Part shown: piece by piece, positions 9,861 to 21,397 of the stretch
Numbering within the stretch: position 1 is the stretch's first letter
Layout: each line of letters starts with the position of its first letter
Source of the DNA: Viscum album
Taxonomy: Eukaryota > Streptophyta > Magnoliopsida > Santalales > Viscaceae
Reading direction: 5' to 3'
NCBI GenBank assembly: GCA_963277665.1
Contig: OY728131.1
Location: forward strand, 1,395,648,688-1,395,712,687
Length of the DNA: 64,000 bases
Notes under the pieces: model-generated
What the model was told of the DNA's origin: nothing
The model's database searches: none
Seen by the model: the letters and a program-made list of their open reading frames with translations, nothing else
Made by a program: the position numbers and the translations under genes

Positions 9861-10824
9861 GAACTCGACAGGAGGAGTACCTCAGCAGTCTTAGGTCAGT
9901 GAGCAGTACCTCTGAGTCATGACAGGACCACTGTACACTCCAGAGACGGGGCTCTTCAGCAGTTACAGTTTCGATAACGAAAATCCTGGTTTGAGCTGAG
10001 CCTTTTGACCTTGTGTTTACCTCATGTTTGAGATGCAATACTTGATAACATAGGTATATGTATGGGAATATACCTGGGTAGTGGTTATCCGTTGTTTTCA
10101 CAATCCTTGTGTTTCTTTAGGATTGAGATGGGTTATTTGATAACTTATGTATATGTATGGGCATATAACTAAGTAGAGGTTATCTGTTGAGATCTTTTTT
10201 GTGGTTATCTTTGTTGCTTTTAGTGTGACATTGAGGGTCTTGGGGTCCCTACTGAGTATCGTTATACTCACCCCTGCACGGGGTATGCCCACACCTAGTT
10301 GTGTTGGTTGCAGATGACGGGCAGTACTGACGGAGGCCGAGTGTCCGAGGACTGGACGATACCTGGATGTGGACTACACGATGAGTCAGTACTCGGAGGC
10401 TGACTACACAACGAGTCAGTACCCGGATATGGACTGCACGACGAGAAGACACACGGAGGAAGTTGATGGGCGAGAGCATTGAGGAGGCTATCTGTACCTA
10501 CCCTTCAGGTAGGATCCGTGGTGGATGACCCAGGAGCTGCTTCCTTTCTTCCAGCTATTGTCTTTTTCTGTTGTACTTTGTTCAGTTGTAGTTGTACTTT
10601 CATTTGGGTTTGTATTTTCTGTCCCATTTACTTTTCAGTACTTTCTCTTGTACTAAGTGTTTTCTTTCTCCACTTGCTTACTTTGTGGTTCTTGTTTACT
10701 TTTATAAAGGCAATGCCTTCCCAGTTATCGGGATTTATGCCTTTGGTGCTAGTCGCCAGCCCCTGGCCTATGGAAGGCGGGCTTGTGGTAGTCACGACAT
10801 GGGCCCCGAAGACGGGTCGTGACA

Positions 10825-10829
10825 CTGAC
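10825..10829. repeat. Presumed target-site duplication of element A, right copy
   Basis: The five bases CTGAC directly follow the LTR. The partner lies left of the window, so the duplication cannot be verified here. Confidence 0.4.
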
Positions 10830-11860
10830 GTACCTAGGACTCAATTTTCCCTTCTTACCAAAACATATAACACCCTTCTATAGAGATACCTTCATGAAAA
10901 CATGATCTCCTACCTAAAATTCCAAATGCTTCCTTTGGTTATCAGCAAAGCTCTTATGCTTACTTTGATCTGCTTTGATAGGGGTTTGGATTACCTTCAC
11001 CTTTTCCATCGTTTCCTCCACTAGTTCTGGGCCTACGAGTTTTCATTCACCAACATCATCCCAACAGGTTGGTGTGCAGAATCTCTTTCCATATTACGCT
11101 TCATATGGTTCCATTTGAATAATTGAATGGAAGATATTGTTATAGTAAAATTCTACCAAAGGTAAATATTGATCCCACATACCTTGAATGTCAGGTGAGA
11201 AATATCTCAAAATTCCTTCTATGGTTTGAATATTTCATTCTGATTGTCCATCAGTTTGGAGGTTGTAAGCAGTTCTCAAGAAAAGTTCAGTATCCAAGGA
11301 TTTCTGAAGACATTTCTACAATCTTGATGTAAAACGTGGATCACGATCAGAAACAATCGATAGTGGTACTCCATGAAGTCAACAAACATCATAAATATAT
11401 AGTCTTTCCAATCGTTCAAGTTGTAAATCAACTCATTTAGCATGAAAATGTTCTGACTTGGTAAGATGATCAACATTGACCCATATTTCATTGTTCCTTC
11501 TAGGAGTCTTTGGTAGTCCCATGACAAATTACATCGTATTATTTCCCCACTTCCAAATAGGTATTGGAAGAGGTTGCAAGACTCCTCCAGGCTATTGCCT
11601 TCCATCTTTCACTTGTTGAAAAACCAAAAATATTGACACAAAATCATAAATCTCCCTCTTCATGTTGTCCAACCAAAAATGTTCCTTCAAATATCTATAC
11701 AATTTTGTGCTCCCTGGGTGTATAGATAAATAGTAACTCTGAGCATCATTGAACAATTCCCTTTTTAGATCAGGTATTTCAGGAACACAAAGTCTCTTCC
11801 CAAACTTCAAAATTCCATCTTCATACACAAAGTCCCTCAATCTCCCTTCATTCATAGCTT
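10825..11860 (-). pseudogene. int: Integrase pseudogene of element B, cut by element A
   Basis: Would insert element cDNA into chromosomes. From 11855 leftward: zinc domain with SIHPGSTKLYRYLK and FWLDNMKREI; the first His of HHCC is Gln and both Cys positions are Phe (IFLVFQQVK). The core includes VDHLTKSEHFHAK near 11450, holding the first catalytic Asp, then GVPLSIVSDRDP near 11350 with the second Asp. Further left, read across stops, are a FHSIIQMEPYEA-like block and LVGPELVEETMEKVK near 11020. The last readable residues are VGDHVFMKV and a GKLSPRYV-like end at 10825, exactly the GPY/F start. Several stops and frame changes. Confidence 0.88.
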
Positions 11861-12535
11861 TAATATTATTTTGAAACTCTTTATCACCAGTCTAAGAACT
11901 CCTTATCCTTTTTAATAAAGATGGTTTGGCAACAATTGAAAAAAGCATTGATGTTTCACCTTCCATGGTTATTCCCAAATCCATATTTACTAGATCCATG
12001 TATATTGGATCCTTTTCAACTTTCATCTTGTTCAAAACTCCATGATCCTTTCTACTCAAAGCATCTTCCACCTTATATGCCTTCCCCAGGTGGTAGTGTA
12101 TAGTGTAATCATAATCCCTGAGTAGTTCAATCCATCATATTTTCTTCATATTATGTTCTTTATATGAGAAAATATACTTCAAACTCTTGTGATCAGTATA
12201 TATATCACATTTTCAACATAGAGATAGTGTCTCCATATCTTTAAAGAAAGTATTAATGCTACTAACACATGATCATGAGTAGGATAGTCTTGACAATGAA
12301 ATTTTAGCTGTCGTGATGCATAAGAAATAACGCTATCATTTTGCGTAAGGACACAACCAATACCTTTATTTGAAGCATCACTATAAATTAAATACCCATT
12401 ATTCCCCGATGGTAGAGTCAATATAAGAGAATTGACTAATATTTTCTTTAGTTCATTAATACATTCTTCACACTCTTTTGTCCAAACAAATTTAACCCCT
12501 TTATGTGTTGTCTTGGTTAATGGGTTAGCCAACTA
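11861..12535 (-). pseudogene. RNase H pseudogene of element B
   Basis: Degrades the RNA strand during reverse transcription. The frame 12532 to 12179 carries LTKTTHKGVKFVWT, then YSDASNKGIGCVL with the first catalytic Asp, VISYASRQLKFH and YPTHDHVLVALILSLKIWRHYLY; the usual Glu after PTHD is changed. Beyond a break the frame continues with HKSLKYIFS and HYHLGKAYKVEDALSR near 12060, the standard end of the domain. Follows RT on the same strand without a gap. Confidence 0.88.
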
Positions 12536-13320
12536 GGAAAAATTCTGGATGAAACATCGATAATAACCTACTAAACCAATAAAACGGTGTACCTAAGTTA
12601 CACTCATCAGTGTTGGCCATTCTTGGATTGCGTTGGACTTTGAAGGATCAAAAGAGATTCTATCCTTAGAGAAAATATGGAAATGAAATTAAATCTCCTG
12701 AATCAATAATTCACACTTACTAAAAAAAACCCATATAATTAATATCTTCTAAGAGTATTTAGAATAATGCGCAAGTTATTTTCATGATATTAGTAGGTTT
12801 TAGAGTATAGTAAGATATCATCAATAAATACCACAAAAAAATCATATAGATATTTCTTGAAAACTCTATTCATTAGATCCATCAATAGAGAGGGTGCATT
12901 AGTCAATACAAATGGCATTATTGAAAACTCGTAATTCTCGTACCTGGTTCGAAATGTTGTCTTCGTAATGTCTTCCTTATTCACGCACAACTAATGGTAT
13001 CCATATCGAGGGTCAATCTTTGAAAAGTTTTTATCTCCATGATGTTGGTCGAATAAATCATCAATTTGAGTTTGGGGAAACTTGTTCATTAATGTTAAAT
13101 CATTGATCTCCATGTAGTCATTATATAACCTCATAGATCCATATTTCTTCATAACAAAAACAACAGGGTCACCCCATAGAGAAACACTTGGGAGAGTAAA
13201 TCCCTTATTACTCAATTCTTCTAGTTTTGTATTTAGTTCCACTAATTCCACAGGATCTATTATATAAGGGGTCTTTGATATATTCCTTGAACCAGTAATT
13301 AAATCAATGGAAAACAAAAT
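12536..13320 (-). pseudogene. Reverse transcriptase pseudogene of element B
   Basis: Copies element RNA into DNA. Two open pieces: 13317-12991 holds [30 protein letters not shown] and [11 protein letters not shown] (family: SPWGAPVLFV, LCIDYRELN, FSKIDLRSGYH); 12990-12790 holds [18 protein letters not shown] and [12 protein letters not shown], with the catalytic FIDD pair intact. The first catalytic Asp (FSKID) is also present. Leftward, across stops, RFIGLVGYYRCF-like residues lead into RNase H. This is the best preserved RT in the window. Confidence 0.92.
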
Positions 13321-13434
13321 TTTTCATTCTAGAGAATGTCCAGGTAAATATTCTTGAAACACATCAACATATTCTTTCACAATAGGTACATCTTCTATTT
13401 GAACATTCCTATCCTCACCCACAGTTATTTCATT

Positions 13435-13875
13435 CTATTCCTCCCCAATAATTGAATTTAGTTGAGCTACTGGGGATGGTTCTAGATAAGAATCAGGTGG
13501 TGATGATTCTTCTCTAAAGATATGGTGTTCTTTATCATCGTCATCAAAAATAGTAACCTCCTCCTTCTTAAAATAAAATTTTTCATCATGGTTCGAATTC
13601 CAATCCATATCAAGGATTATATCAAATTCAATCATGGGTATAAAGATGAGATCAGCAGACAAATAAAATTTATATTCTCTAATGGGGACTGATTCACAAA
13701 ACATTGTTACGATGATAATTCCCGTAAGAGTTTTGACTGACAAATCCCTTGATAAATAAAATTTGAAATATCTAATTTTCTTAGAAAACTGGGAAGATAT
13801 GAAACAATGTGACGATCCAGAATAAAATAAGGCATTTGTTAAACGTGAGGAAACCATTAAATTACCTTCCACCAC
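13435..13875 (-). pseudogene. pro: Aspartic protease pseudogene of element B
   Basis: A 146-codon open frame of the retropepsin type. The active-site block reads ALFYSGSSHCFIS where the family has FDSGATHSFIS, so the catalytic Asp is replaced by Tyr and the enzyme would be dead. The second conserved block, ADLIFIPMIEFDIILDMDW, matches DLIVLxxxDFDVILGMDWL closely. The rest is a charged C-terminal tail towards RT. It lies between zinc knuckles and RT, as expected. Confidence 0.88.
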
Positions 13876-14042
13876 ATCTTTCGAGGCTTAAACCTGAGCA
13901 GTAGTGATCGCATAATCTTGGCTTGAACCCTTAGCCTTTTATGAGGTAATTTTCCTTTACTCTTAGGAAATTATTTTTAATAATGTCCCACCCCCCTGAA
14001 ATTATATCATTGGACATTGGTAGTGTCTTTCTTTACCTTAAA

Positions 14043-14145
14043 ATATCCTACTAGATGGCCTTTCTGTCCACATTTGTAGCATACTCCATTTTCTTTTAGA
14101 CAGGCACCAGGGTGCTTTCTTCCACAATTATCACATGGAGGAAAT
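14043..14145 (-). pseudogene. gag: Zinc-knuckle region of gag, element B
   Basis: Read across the minus strand: CDNCGRKHPGAC, then CYKCGQKGHLVGYF. This is the double knuckle of chromovirus Gag (CX2CX3HX3C followed by CX2CX4HX4C); the last Cys of the second is Tyr. Binds element RNA during packaging. Confidence 0.85.
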
Positions 14146-14162
14146 TAAATTCTTCCATTCAT

Positions 14163-14962
14163 CTACATTACCTTATTTCCTTTTCTAGAGTGTTCCAAAG
14201 ATCTTTTATTCTCTTTCTTTGATATAAATTCATAAGAATTGGAGAATTCATTTTTTGTCTTGATAGCACACAAGACAATATATTCGTATGATGAGAAGGA
14301 TTGTGATACTAATTCTCGATAGAGAAATGGTTTTAACCCATCAATGAAATGATAAATAATACTTCTTGGGTTACATATATAATCTGTTTCATGCCTCTCT
14401 AACCTTGTAAAGTAAGCTTCATACATTGTGACATTATAATCCTCCTTTTTCCTCAGACTCAGAAATTGTCTATCCATCTCCGATCTGTGGTCTGGAGGTA
14501 AGTATTTTTCAAATAAAATTTCTCTCAACTCCCTAAATTCCATATTTTATACTTCCTCATCATACTTTGTGTTTTGAATCAATAAAAACCATTGATCAGC
14601 GTCTCCAGTGAGGCGGTAAACTGCCATGACAACTTTTTCCCTTTACCTACTACCCAAAGCGTGGAATATTTTATGTAAGGAATTTATCCATTTATCATCC
14701 ACTAATTTATTTTTACTCCCATTGAGTTTAGGTGGTTGTTTCCTCATGTAGTGATAAATTTTTTTCCTCCATGCTATGGATCATGGTGCTCTATACGGGT
14801 AAGGTTATTCTTCATAGCCCGAGTGAGTTGTCCCAGTATGGTGATTAGCTGATCAGCACCAGTTGAATCACCATCTCCACTATAATTATCTTGAGCAAGG
14901 GGAAAATACCTAAATGGTGTGCGTGTATTGATACAATTTCCATTCCTTCCACTGGGTGTCAT
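14163..14962 (-). pseudogene. gag: gag pseudogene of element B
   Basis: Particle protein. The N-terminal piece 14962-14774 starts with Met and contains QLITILGQLTRAMKNN. After frame breaks, 14543-14163 holds the capsid block EILFEKYLPPDHRSEMDRQF, MYEAYFTRLERHE, YHFIDGLKPFLYRELVSQSF, matching the chromovirus pattern F..kFxPxxxRxxkxxEFlxL...mtVxeYxxxFxxLsRy...FxxGL. About 500 bases separate the start from the PBS. Stops and frame changes make it non-functional. Confidence 0.88.
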
Positions 14963-15450
14963 TTCTAAAAAATGGAATACACAAAATAAATTTATGAATC
15001 AAAATACATAAATACGAACTTCTAAAAAATGTAGCATAAATTGAACAGCTTATGGATAGAATCCATAATCATAAAAATGTTTTCTTTGAAGAATTATATA
15101 CTCATAAACCCTTCATAATGGTTTGTAATGAAAATGATAATTAATCTAAGAATATCCCACAGGAGTGTTGTAACCAATAGTGCAGCAAGGCCCATTGTCA
15201 TGCACCCGTTCCCATTCGAGTCTTAGCTCAAAGCGATGTTTTTGGGTATTACCCCTAGGTAATATGTTTCAGAGACGCCTCTACCTGCTCGTATACATAA
15301 AGGGATGTATTTATCGAAACAACTCACAAAATCTCTATAATACCAAAATTCTAGGAAGTTCTTCTATAATAATCCTAAAAGTCCATCATAGGTCTATGTG
15401 CTCTAATACGAGTTTATCTAAATCTATTTTCCAAGGTTTGTACTAAACTT
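14963..15450 (-). other. Untranslated leader of element B
   Basis: Between PBS and gag start. The part around 15180-15300 is recognisably related to 51175-51300 in element D (shared CAATGTTTTTAGG/GCGATGTTTTTGGG-ATTACCCCTA block), which ties the two elements together. The open frame 15180-15446 on the plus strand is not a gene. Confidence 0.55.
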
Positions 15451-15461
15451 CTTTGATACCA
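15451..15461 (-). promoter_or_regulatory. Primer-binding site of element B (initiator Met-tRNA)
   Basis: The minus strand reads TGGTATCAAAG, matching the Met-tRNA site TGGTATCAGAG with one change, two bases from the LTR end GGGGCGTTACA. Confidence 0.88.
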
Positions 15462-17079
15462 ACTGTAACGCCCCGACCCTAGTTACCTAGAGTCGGTACA
15501 TTATTAAATAAAATTGGCATGATCACAAGGAAATCATGTCTCAAAAGACTGACCAGTTTTGTATTATTGGAAACAAGATTCATACATAAGTTCAACTTTA
15601 CAGCTTGAATAGAAATACAACATCAATATATTTCATTAGAAACATCCAAGCCTCATAAATTATTCCTAAAATTCACTCATAACTAACTTCTTCATATCCT
15701 GGGAAATTGAAACATAAGAAATGGGTGAGCTCAAACTCTCAGTATGGGTAAGAAATACAACAAAAGATTACATAAACATTAATCATGGGGTATAATTGAA
15801 ACCACAAGCCTTTACCAATAATAAACATGAATAATTTATTGCAAGAATATAAGATGAGTAAATAATTACATAATAAAACATAATCATGGGTATTATACTA
15901 GACGAATGGCCACATGTACCATCAATATTATTTTCATAATGAGGGAATGTATAATGCCAAACATTCTAAATCATTTTTTCGAGGACTCGGACATGACGTC
16001 TAAAAATGATTAAGGCCTCGACCAAAATCATATATCAAAATTGGGAAAGGTCCTCGAACAATTCCAGATCTAGTTGTCTCATGAGACCTACCGATGCATT
16101 GAGGAGTTATAGCGGGCTCCACCTGTCACTTACTAAGTCAAATACATTCCTCATATAAAAAGGTTTAATCATATCATAAACATTAGTAATAAAACCAGCA
16201 TACGAAATTTCAATACGTTAACCATAAACCATGAATGGTATAAAAATTTAACATCCATAGTCAAATATATGACACTACCTTCAATACAAAATTGAAGTTT
16301 TGTATCATAATAAATGAACTTCAAATAAACAAAAAATCCATCAAAGGATGTTGGCATAGAATAAATCAAAACCCTTTTTAGAGAAATATCTGTTTCTATT
16401 TTGAAATCATTTAAGAGTCAAATTATTATAAAGAAAACACTTATTTTGAAAATATTCTTATAATCTAGTAAGGGAAGATTTTATGATTTTATAACGGCTG
16501 AAAATAGCGGCACCAGCTGTATAAGTTAAAAAAACATTCTTACCTTAAATTTGTCAAAAAGGTCAAAAAGAACCTTGATTGGAAAATGAAGGAAAGATTC
16601 CTTTAAAACACATATGGGTATAAATGACTTTAGCCCATAGTATAATAAATATTAAAAATGTTTTGAAATATAATTTTAAGAAACATGGATGTGGATGATA
16701 AAGAGGTCACAGTAGATAATTACTTATAAACAATCTCGGAAAATGAATAGATTGTAGAATTAACACTTACCTTGTACTTTTACTTAGTTGAGGGTAGGTT
16801 ACACTCATGTATAATTGTGAAATAATTTTTATTAAATTATACAAGAATCATATACATTTATATGATATCATATATGATCTTTTAACATTGCTTTGTTAAT
16901 AATATCTTAGTATTATTGTCGTTTTGGGTGTTAACAAATTCGTTTTTCATTATATTATTTGTTATGTGAGTCATATTTGTTATGGATGGGATGTATCTTA
17001 TTAATATCTAGAATTATATAAAGTAATTAAAAATTATTTTTAATCATAAAATGAAAATTCTTCTTGAATGGATACGATA

Positions 17080-17340
17080 GGGAATGAGTCTCATCGCGTT
17101 CGTGGAGATGGTATTACATACGTACGCACGAGCAATAATATCAATCTTTTGATATTAAAATAATATATAATTGGATGTTATATCACATATAAAAAAATAA
17201 TTATTATTTTATATTGATTATTTAAATCAATTACACAGAACTATTATACCTATCCAAATAAAAATGTATTGAATAACAATTACACCACGATGTGGAGACG
17301 GTAAGCCAAACATACGCACGTATGGTGACATGTCATTCAA
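17080..17340 (-). repeat. Two hairpin modules in LTR of B
   Basis: Module 1 (17080-17145) has the core GTGGAGATGG and TACGTACGCAC; its left arm is TCTCATCGCG but the right arm is decayed. Module 2 (17275-17340) has GTGGAGACGGTAAGCC and CATACGCACG, with ACACCACG pairing with a TATGGTG right arm. Same family as in C, D and E. Confidence 0.75.
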
Positions 17341-17663
17341 AGGATGGATAGCATAATAAATATGGTTGTACCATATTTATAATAATATCATAGTATATAT
17401 AATATACATGATTTATTATTTTAGAATGGAAATTACAAAGAAAGAAGAAGTGGAAGAAGAAATGAACTTGAAAGAGGGTGGTGAGATTATTGCCTCGTCT
17501 TCGGGTTCTTCCTTTTGATTTGATCAAAAGTGCTCCATAAGATGGCTTTATGACTAATTTAAGGACTCTAGGATTAAGTGAGGGAATTTCATATGATATT
17601 TGGGTAGGGGTTGGCCGAACCAAATGGCTTTGAAGGTGTGAATTAGAGAGAAAGTGGAGTGCC

Positions 17664-17671
17664 CTTTTATA
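17664..17671 (-). promoter_or_regulatory. TATA box of element B LTR
   Basis: Minus strand TATAAAAG in a CCTCTTATAAAAGGGCA context. The same position holds TATAAAAGG in E (33301-33309), TATATAAT in the left LTR of C (55777-55784) and TATATAAGG in its right LTR (62048-62056). Transcription would run leftward through the hairpin modules. Confidence 0.65.
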
Positions 17672-19211
17672 AGAGGGGTGAGGGGCACCTTTAGAAAAGA
17701 TTGAAATATTATTTTACCATAAAATAATTTTCGGTTTATAATGGATCACAACTATATTATTTAAAGTATAAGGTGGGTATGGGTCGAAAACCACTTAACC
17801 AATTGGTTTTAGATAGGTTTAGGTTACTATATTAACATTATCTTTTAGATTTAACTCTTAATTAAATAGTTTGACATTTACCATGTCTCTTTGTATTTTT
17901 ATATTATATGGTTAATAAACATAGTATATACTTCCAATAGAACACCAAGTGGTTAATTAATTACATACCTATGATTATATAAGTCCTTTTTCCGATAATT
18001 AGATTTTTATGAATAGAAAATTAATTAATAATATAATATTTGTTTTAAAAACACTTGTATGTCAATTTTGACACTATTTTGATTTTTGTTTTTTCTAAAT
18101 TTATAAAAGCATTATTACTAAAGAAAATTAATCTAACCAACCATAATATTTCATATTAACTTAGAAAATTTGTTTTATCCATAAAAATATATAATTACAT
18201 TTATTTAGATTTCTATGATATCACTTATTTTAATATTTCATTATTTAGGTAATTAGTGCATCACTATTGTGTCAAAAATAAATTAAATTATTTAGTGTCT
18301 AAAAATTATAAATAAAATACTAATATTTAGGAATTCTTTTTATATTTATAATTAATATTTATAATCTAATTTATCTTATGTATATCTCTATATTAAAAAT
18401 GTTTTAGTTATTAAACATTTATTTTTACTATATTTACTCTTTTTTTAATTAAATAATATAAATGTCCCAATCTAATCTATGTGGACCAAAGAGGTTAATA
18501 TTTTATTCCTAAGGTTTTTTTGGTCTAATTATGCTTATCCAATAGAAGTAGGACACGTGTTAGGGTAATTATAATATATGTTTTACCCATAATTACCATA
18601 TTTACTTTTAACCGTGGTAAATAAAAGTAAAATGTCACTATTCACAAAAAAATTATTTTTATCTTATTGAACCACATTTTACTTCTTTATATTAACTGTG
18701 TCTCTTCATATTTTCAAAATTCCACTCATAGAAGTGGTAAAATTATGTTTTATGTGAATTTGAAAATTCTCCTAGGAGGTGGGTAAAAGACAGTGAAAAG
18801 TTCTAAACTAATTATATATCTAAAATTATTATAAACTGAATCTAATGAATTAAATTGAAAATATATAGGTATTATGTATCTATTTTGACCTAAAACAAAT
18901 TTAAATAAAAATAATTATTATTGAAATAAAAATTTGGGTTTAAACTATAACTCACTATTTTTCACTATTTATCAAAAATTGACTGTTTTCAAAAAAATAC
19001 CAAAATTTCACCCTTGGATAATTTCGTTATTCCGAATCGAAAGATGAGTTACATTTTGAAAGATAAAATTTATAATTTTTAAAAAACTGGGAATTACTAT
19101 TCATAACGGCTAGTTTGATTGGTCGCGCTGTGTTAGAATCTCGAAGTTAAGTACAATGCAAGTTGTTGCATTATTCAAAGGGAAACGTACCATGGAAGCT
19201 TGGGGTGTTGT

Positions 19212-21397
19212 AAGTGGTTCATTGTGGAATAATATGAAATTTCTCATTGACTCTTATATAGAATGTATTGGAATTAATTAGGTGATTGGTGGGGCCCATA
19301 ATTATATTTTCCCTTAATTTATTGGTATATCTCATGAGAAAAAATTAGATGGTTTTATGGTTTACCTCTTCCTGTAACATGATATTTTCTTGGAAAAAGG
19401 CCTTAAAACCTTTTTCTATTTTTAAAATTATGAATTCCATAAGTATGAGATTAATATTTTTGATATGTTTGTTCTTATTAATTTTCATGGATATATCATG
19501 CTCTCTGTTTTATATGATTATGGTGTTGTTCATATTGTTTATTCTTTGTATATTATGTTTATGTTTTTAAAAAATTCAGTTACATGTTTCACGTACTAAG
19601 CAACTGATCACACTCCTTTCTTGTGTTTCCATTTTCTAGGTTGTAAATAAAATTAGTACACATGACATGTTTAAAAAGATAACATGTGTGAAAGAAATTA
19701 TTAGAGATGTGGAAGACTCATGAAGGATAAATTAGTTTCATATATAGTGGGGAAAATTTATAATTGATATAAATAACATGGCCTTTTCAAGTTATTGTTT
19801 TTTATAAATATTCAAATATTTAATATTTAAATGATCCATATGATGTATGAGTTGAAATAATCATTATTAATTTTTTAATTAACTATAGTTATATGAATGA
19901 TTTTACGCTTGGTGTGAAATAGAGTATGGAATGTATGTGTTTTTGGAACCATATATGGGAGTGAAGGTCTGGGTCATCATTGATGGCCTCAAATGAAATG
20001 TTTAGATAACTTTGAATATTAAGAAAATTATTGAGAATAATTTTACGGATGATAATTTAAGGTTGATATTAATTTCAAAATTCTAGAAACCCCTTTCTGA
20101 TAGGTATATGATTTAATTTTATGAAAATAATTCGCATCTTATTTTGGTATTATGGTTATTGTATCATATTAAAAAAACATTGAGATGATTCTATGTATAG
20201 GGTGATACCACAACATTTTGATAAAGTCCAAAAACTCATGGGGGTAATTTTTACTATATGAAATCCTCTTTATGATATATCATAAAAAATTTATTTCCTA
20301 ATTACATTAATGGATTTTTTAATATTTACAAGAGAACCAATAATAAATTAGAGTAGATTGAAATGAACATTTCAATGGTTGAAATTAAGGTTTCATTATA
20401 GAATATATATTAGTAATACATTTTAACATGAATATGATTATTTACTATAAATTTTTTGATAAACATTTAGGTTTTTAGTATTTTATGAAAAAAACAATTA
20501 AAATAAAGCTCTGAAATGTATAAAACTAGAAAGCAGTGTATCTTATATCCATATAAAGGAGCATACATAAATTATTTAAAATATTATTATATGCATGTTA
20601 TAATGGAAAATGTGAGTTTCCTTGCCTTACTAATGGTAATGAGATTTTTATTTTAATAATATTGAATCTATTATCTATTCTCATTAGTGAGTAAAATTTA
20701 TTGATGATGTTTTTTATACTCTTACGAGAATTATGTGAGACATATAATGATTTTTCTTCATCACCTTTTATTTAATGGTATTGAAACATATTTCAAATTT
20801 TATTAATAACTTTTAAAAATGATTTTATGAAAGGGATAGTTTTTATAAATAACGAAGAAAAAAATATTTTGGTTTGTATAACACTTTGGTTTAATATATT
20901 ATTTATGTTGAGATAATAAAGAGTGGTTTGATTTTGAAGAACTAATATAGATAGTATTATCTTCATTGGGATTGATAACTGATTAATGATATTTTTTGTG
21001 ATTTTTATCATGTTTTTTGGATTAAGATATAAATTTAATAGAGTGTGACCTTATATACGAATGGATAAAATCATTTTAGGTTTAAATATAGTGTTAATTT
21101 AATGAATAATATATGTTTTCATTAGTTTTTAATGTCATATTGATACAAATGTTTTTAGGAAAGGAATATTGTGAAAGAATGTATGATTATGGTATATACA
21201 TAATTGAGTATATGATTTCATAAAATATTAATGATTTTTATGAAAGATAATAAACATCATATATCTTAAGAGTTTAATTTGGATTTAATATTATAAGTAA
21301 TATTCTTAAAGATAAAACTTTTAAGAATACATTCACTTACAATCACATGTGGGTAATAAATAAATTTTGAGTATGAAATTGGTGGGGGGGGGGAGGA
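19212..21397. other. Unassigned AT-rich DNA between elements B and F
   Basis: No recognisable protein motif and no open frame longer than 73 codons. It ends in a run of ten G followed by AGGA (21382-21397) directly before the LTR start of F, which looks like a polypurine tract. It may be the tail of a further element sharing the LTR of F, or chance. I see nothing else in it. Confidence 0.4.

Larger units (their letters stand above)
1..10824 (+). mobile_element. Element A: Ty3/gypsy chromovirus with giant LTRs, internally deleted
   Basis: Two direct repeats of about 4 kb flank a 2.7-kb internal region. The left repeat starts inside the element: window base 1 aligns with base 6806 of the right repeat, so about 79 bases of the 5' LTR lie outside. 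Seen directly: LTR ends TGT...ACA, a Met-tRNA primer-binding site right after the left LTR, and remnants in order gag, zinc knuckle, protease, integrase C-terminus and chromodomain. The chromodomain, long LTRs and iMet PBS are typical of Tekay/Del-type chromoviruses (family knowledge; the clade is an inference). RT, RNase H and integrase core are absent, so the copy cannot be autonomous. It is far more GC-rich than the DNA to its right and ends abruptly at 10824 inside element B. Confidence 0.92.
6727..10824 (+). repeat. 3' LTR of element A (4098 bp, complete)
   Basis: Begins TGTAAAGACCCG after the PPT and ends GGGTCGTGACA. It repeats all parts of the 5' LTR in order: GC-rich island near 8160-8490, hairpin repeats 8644-9200, 61-bp array 9438-9860, 30-bp units 10359-10448, TATAAA at 10703-10708. 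On its right the base composition changes at once to AT-rich DNA. Confidence 0.95.
10825..19211 (-). mobile_element. Element B: Ty3/gypsy chromovirus, pol-bearing, minus strand
   Basis: Read on the minus strand from right to left: LTR, PBS, gag, zinc knuckles, protease, RT, RNase H, integrase, all decayed but in the order of Ty3/gypsy elements. It breaks off at 10825 in the GPY/F region of integrase where element A is inserted in the opposite direction. The rest of pol, PPT and 3' LTR should lie beyond the left edge of the window. It is AT-rich and full of stops and is clearly older than A. Confidence 0.9.
15464..19211 (-). repeat. 5' LTR of element B
   Basis: The left edge TGTAACGCCCCG is fixed by the PBS. 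The right edge is decayed: GGGGTGTTGTA at about 19201-19211 stands where sister LTRs have GGTTGTTACA. Contents follow the C, D and E LTRs: a GGGTGAGCTC block near 15723, the short GCATTGAGGAG-type block near 16094, hairpin modules at 17080-17145 and 17275-17340, and a minus-strand TATA box near 17664. No gene inside. Confidence 0.8.

Noticed and set aside
9413..10101. Minus-strand repeat proteins of 148 and 198 codons
   Set aside because: Translation of the 61-bp minisatellite; the period is not a multiple of three and the frame rotates through three peptides. No start context or domain.
19349..19570. 73-codon frame rich in hydrophobic residues as a small membrane protein
   Set aside because: Composition follows from T-rich DNA (Phe, Leu, Ile codons); no start context and no homologue recognised.
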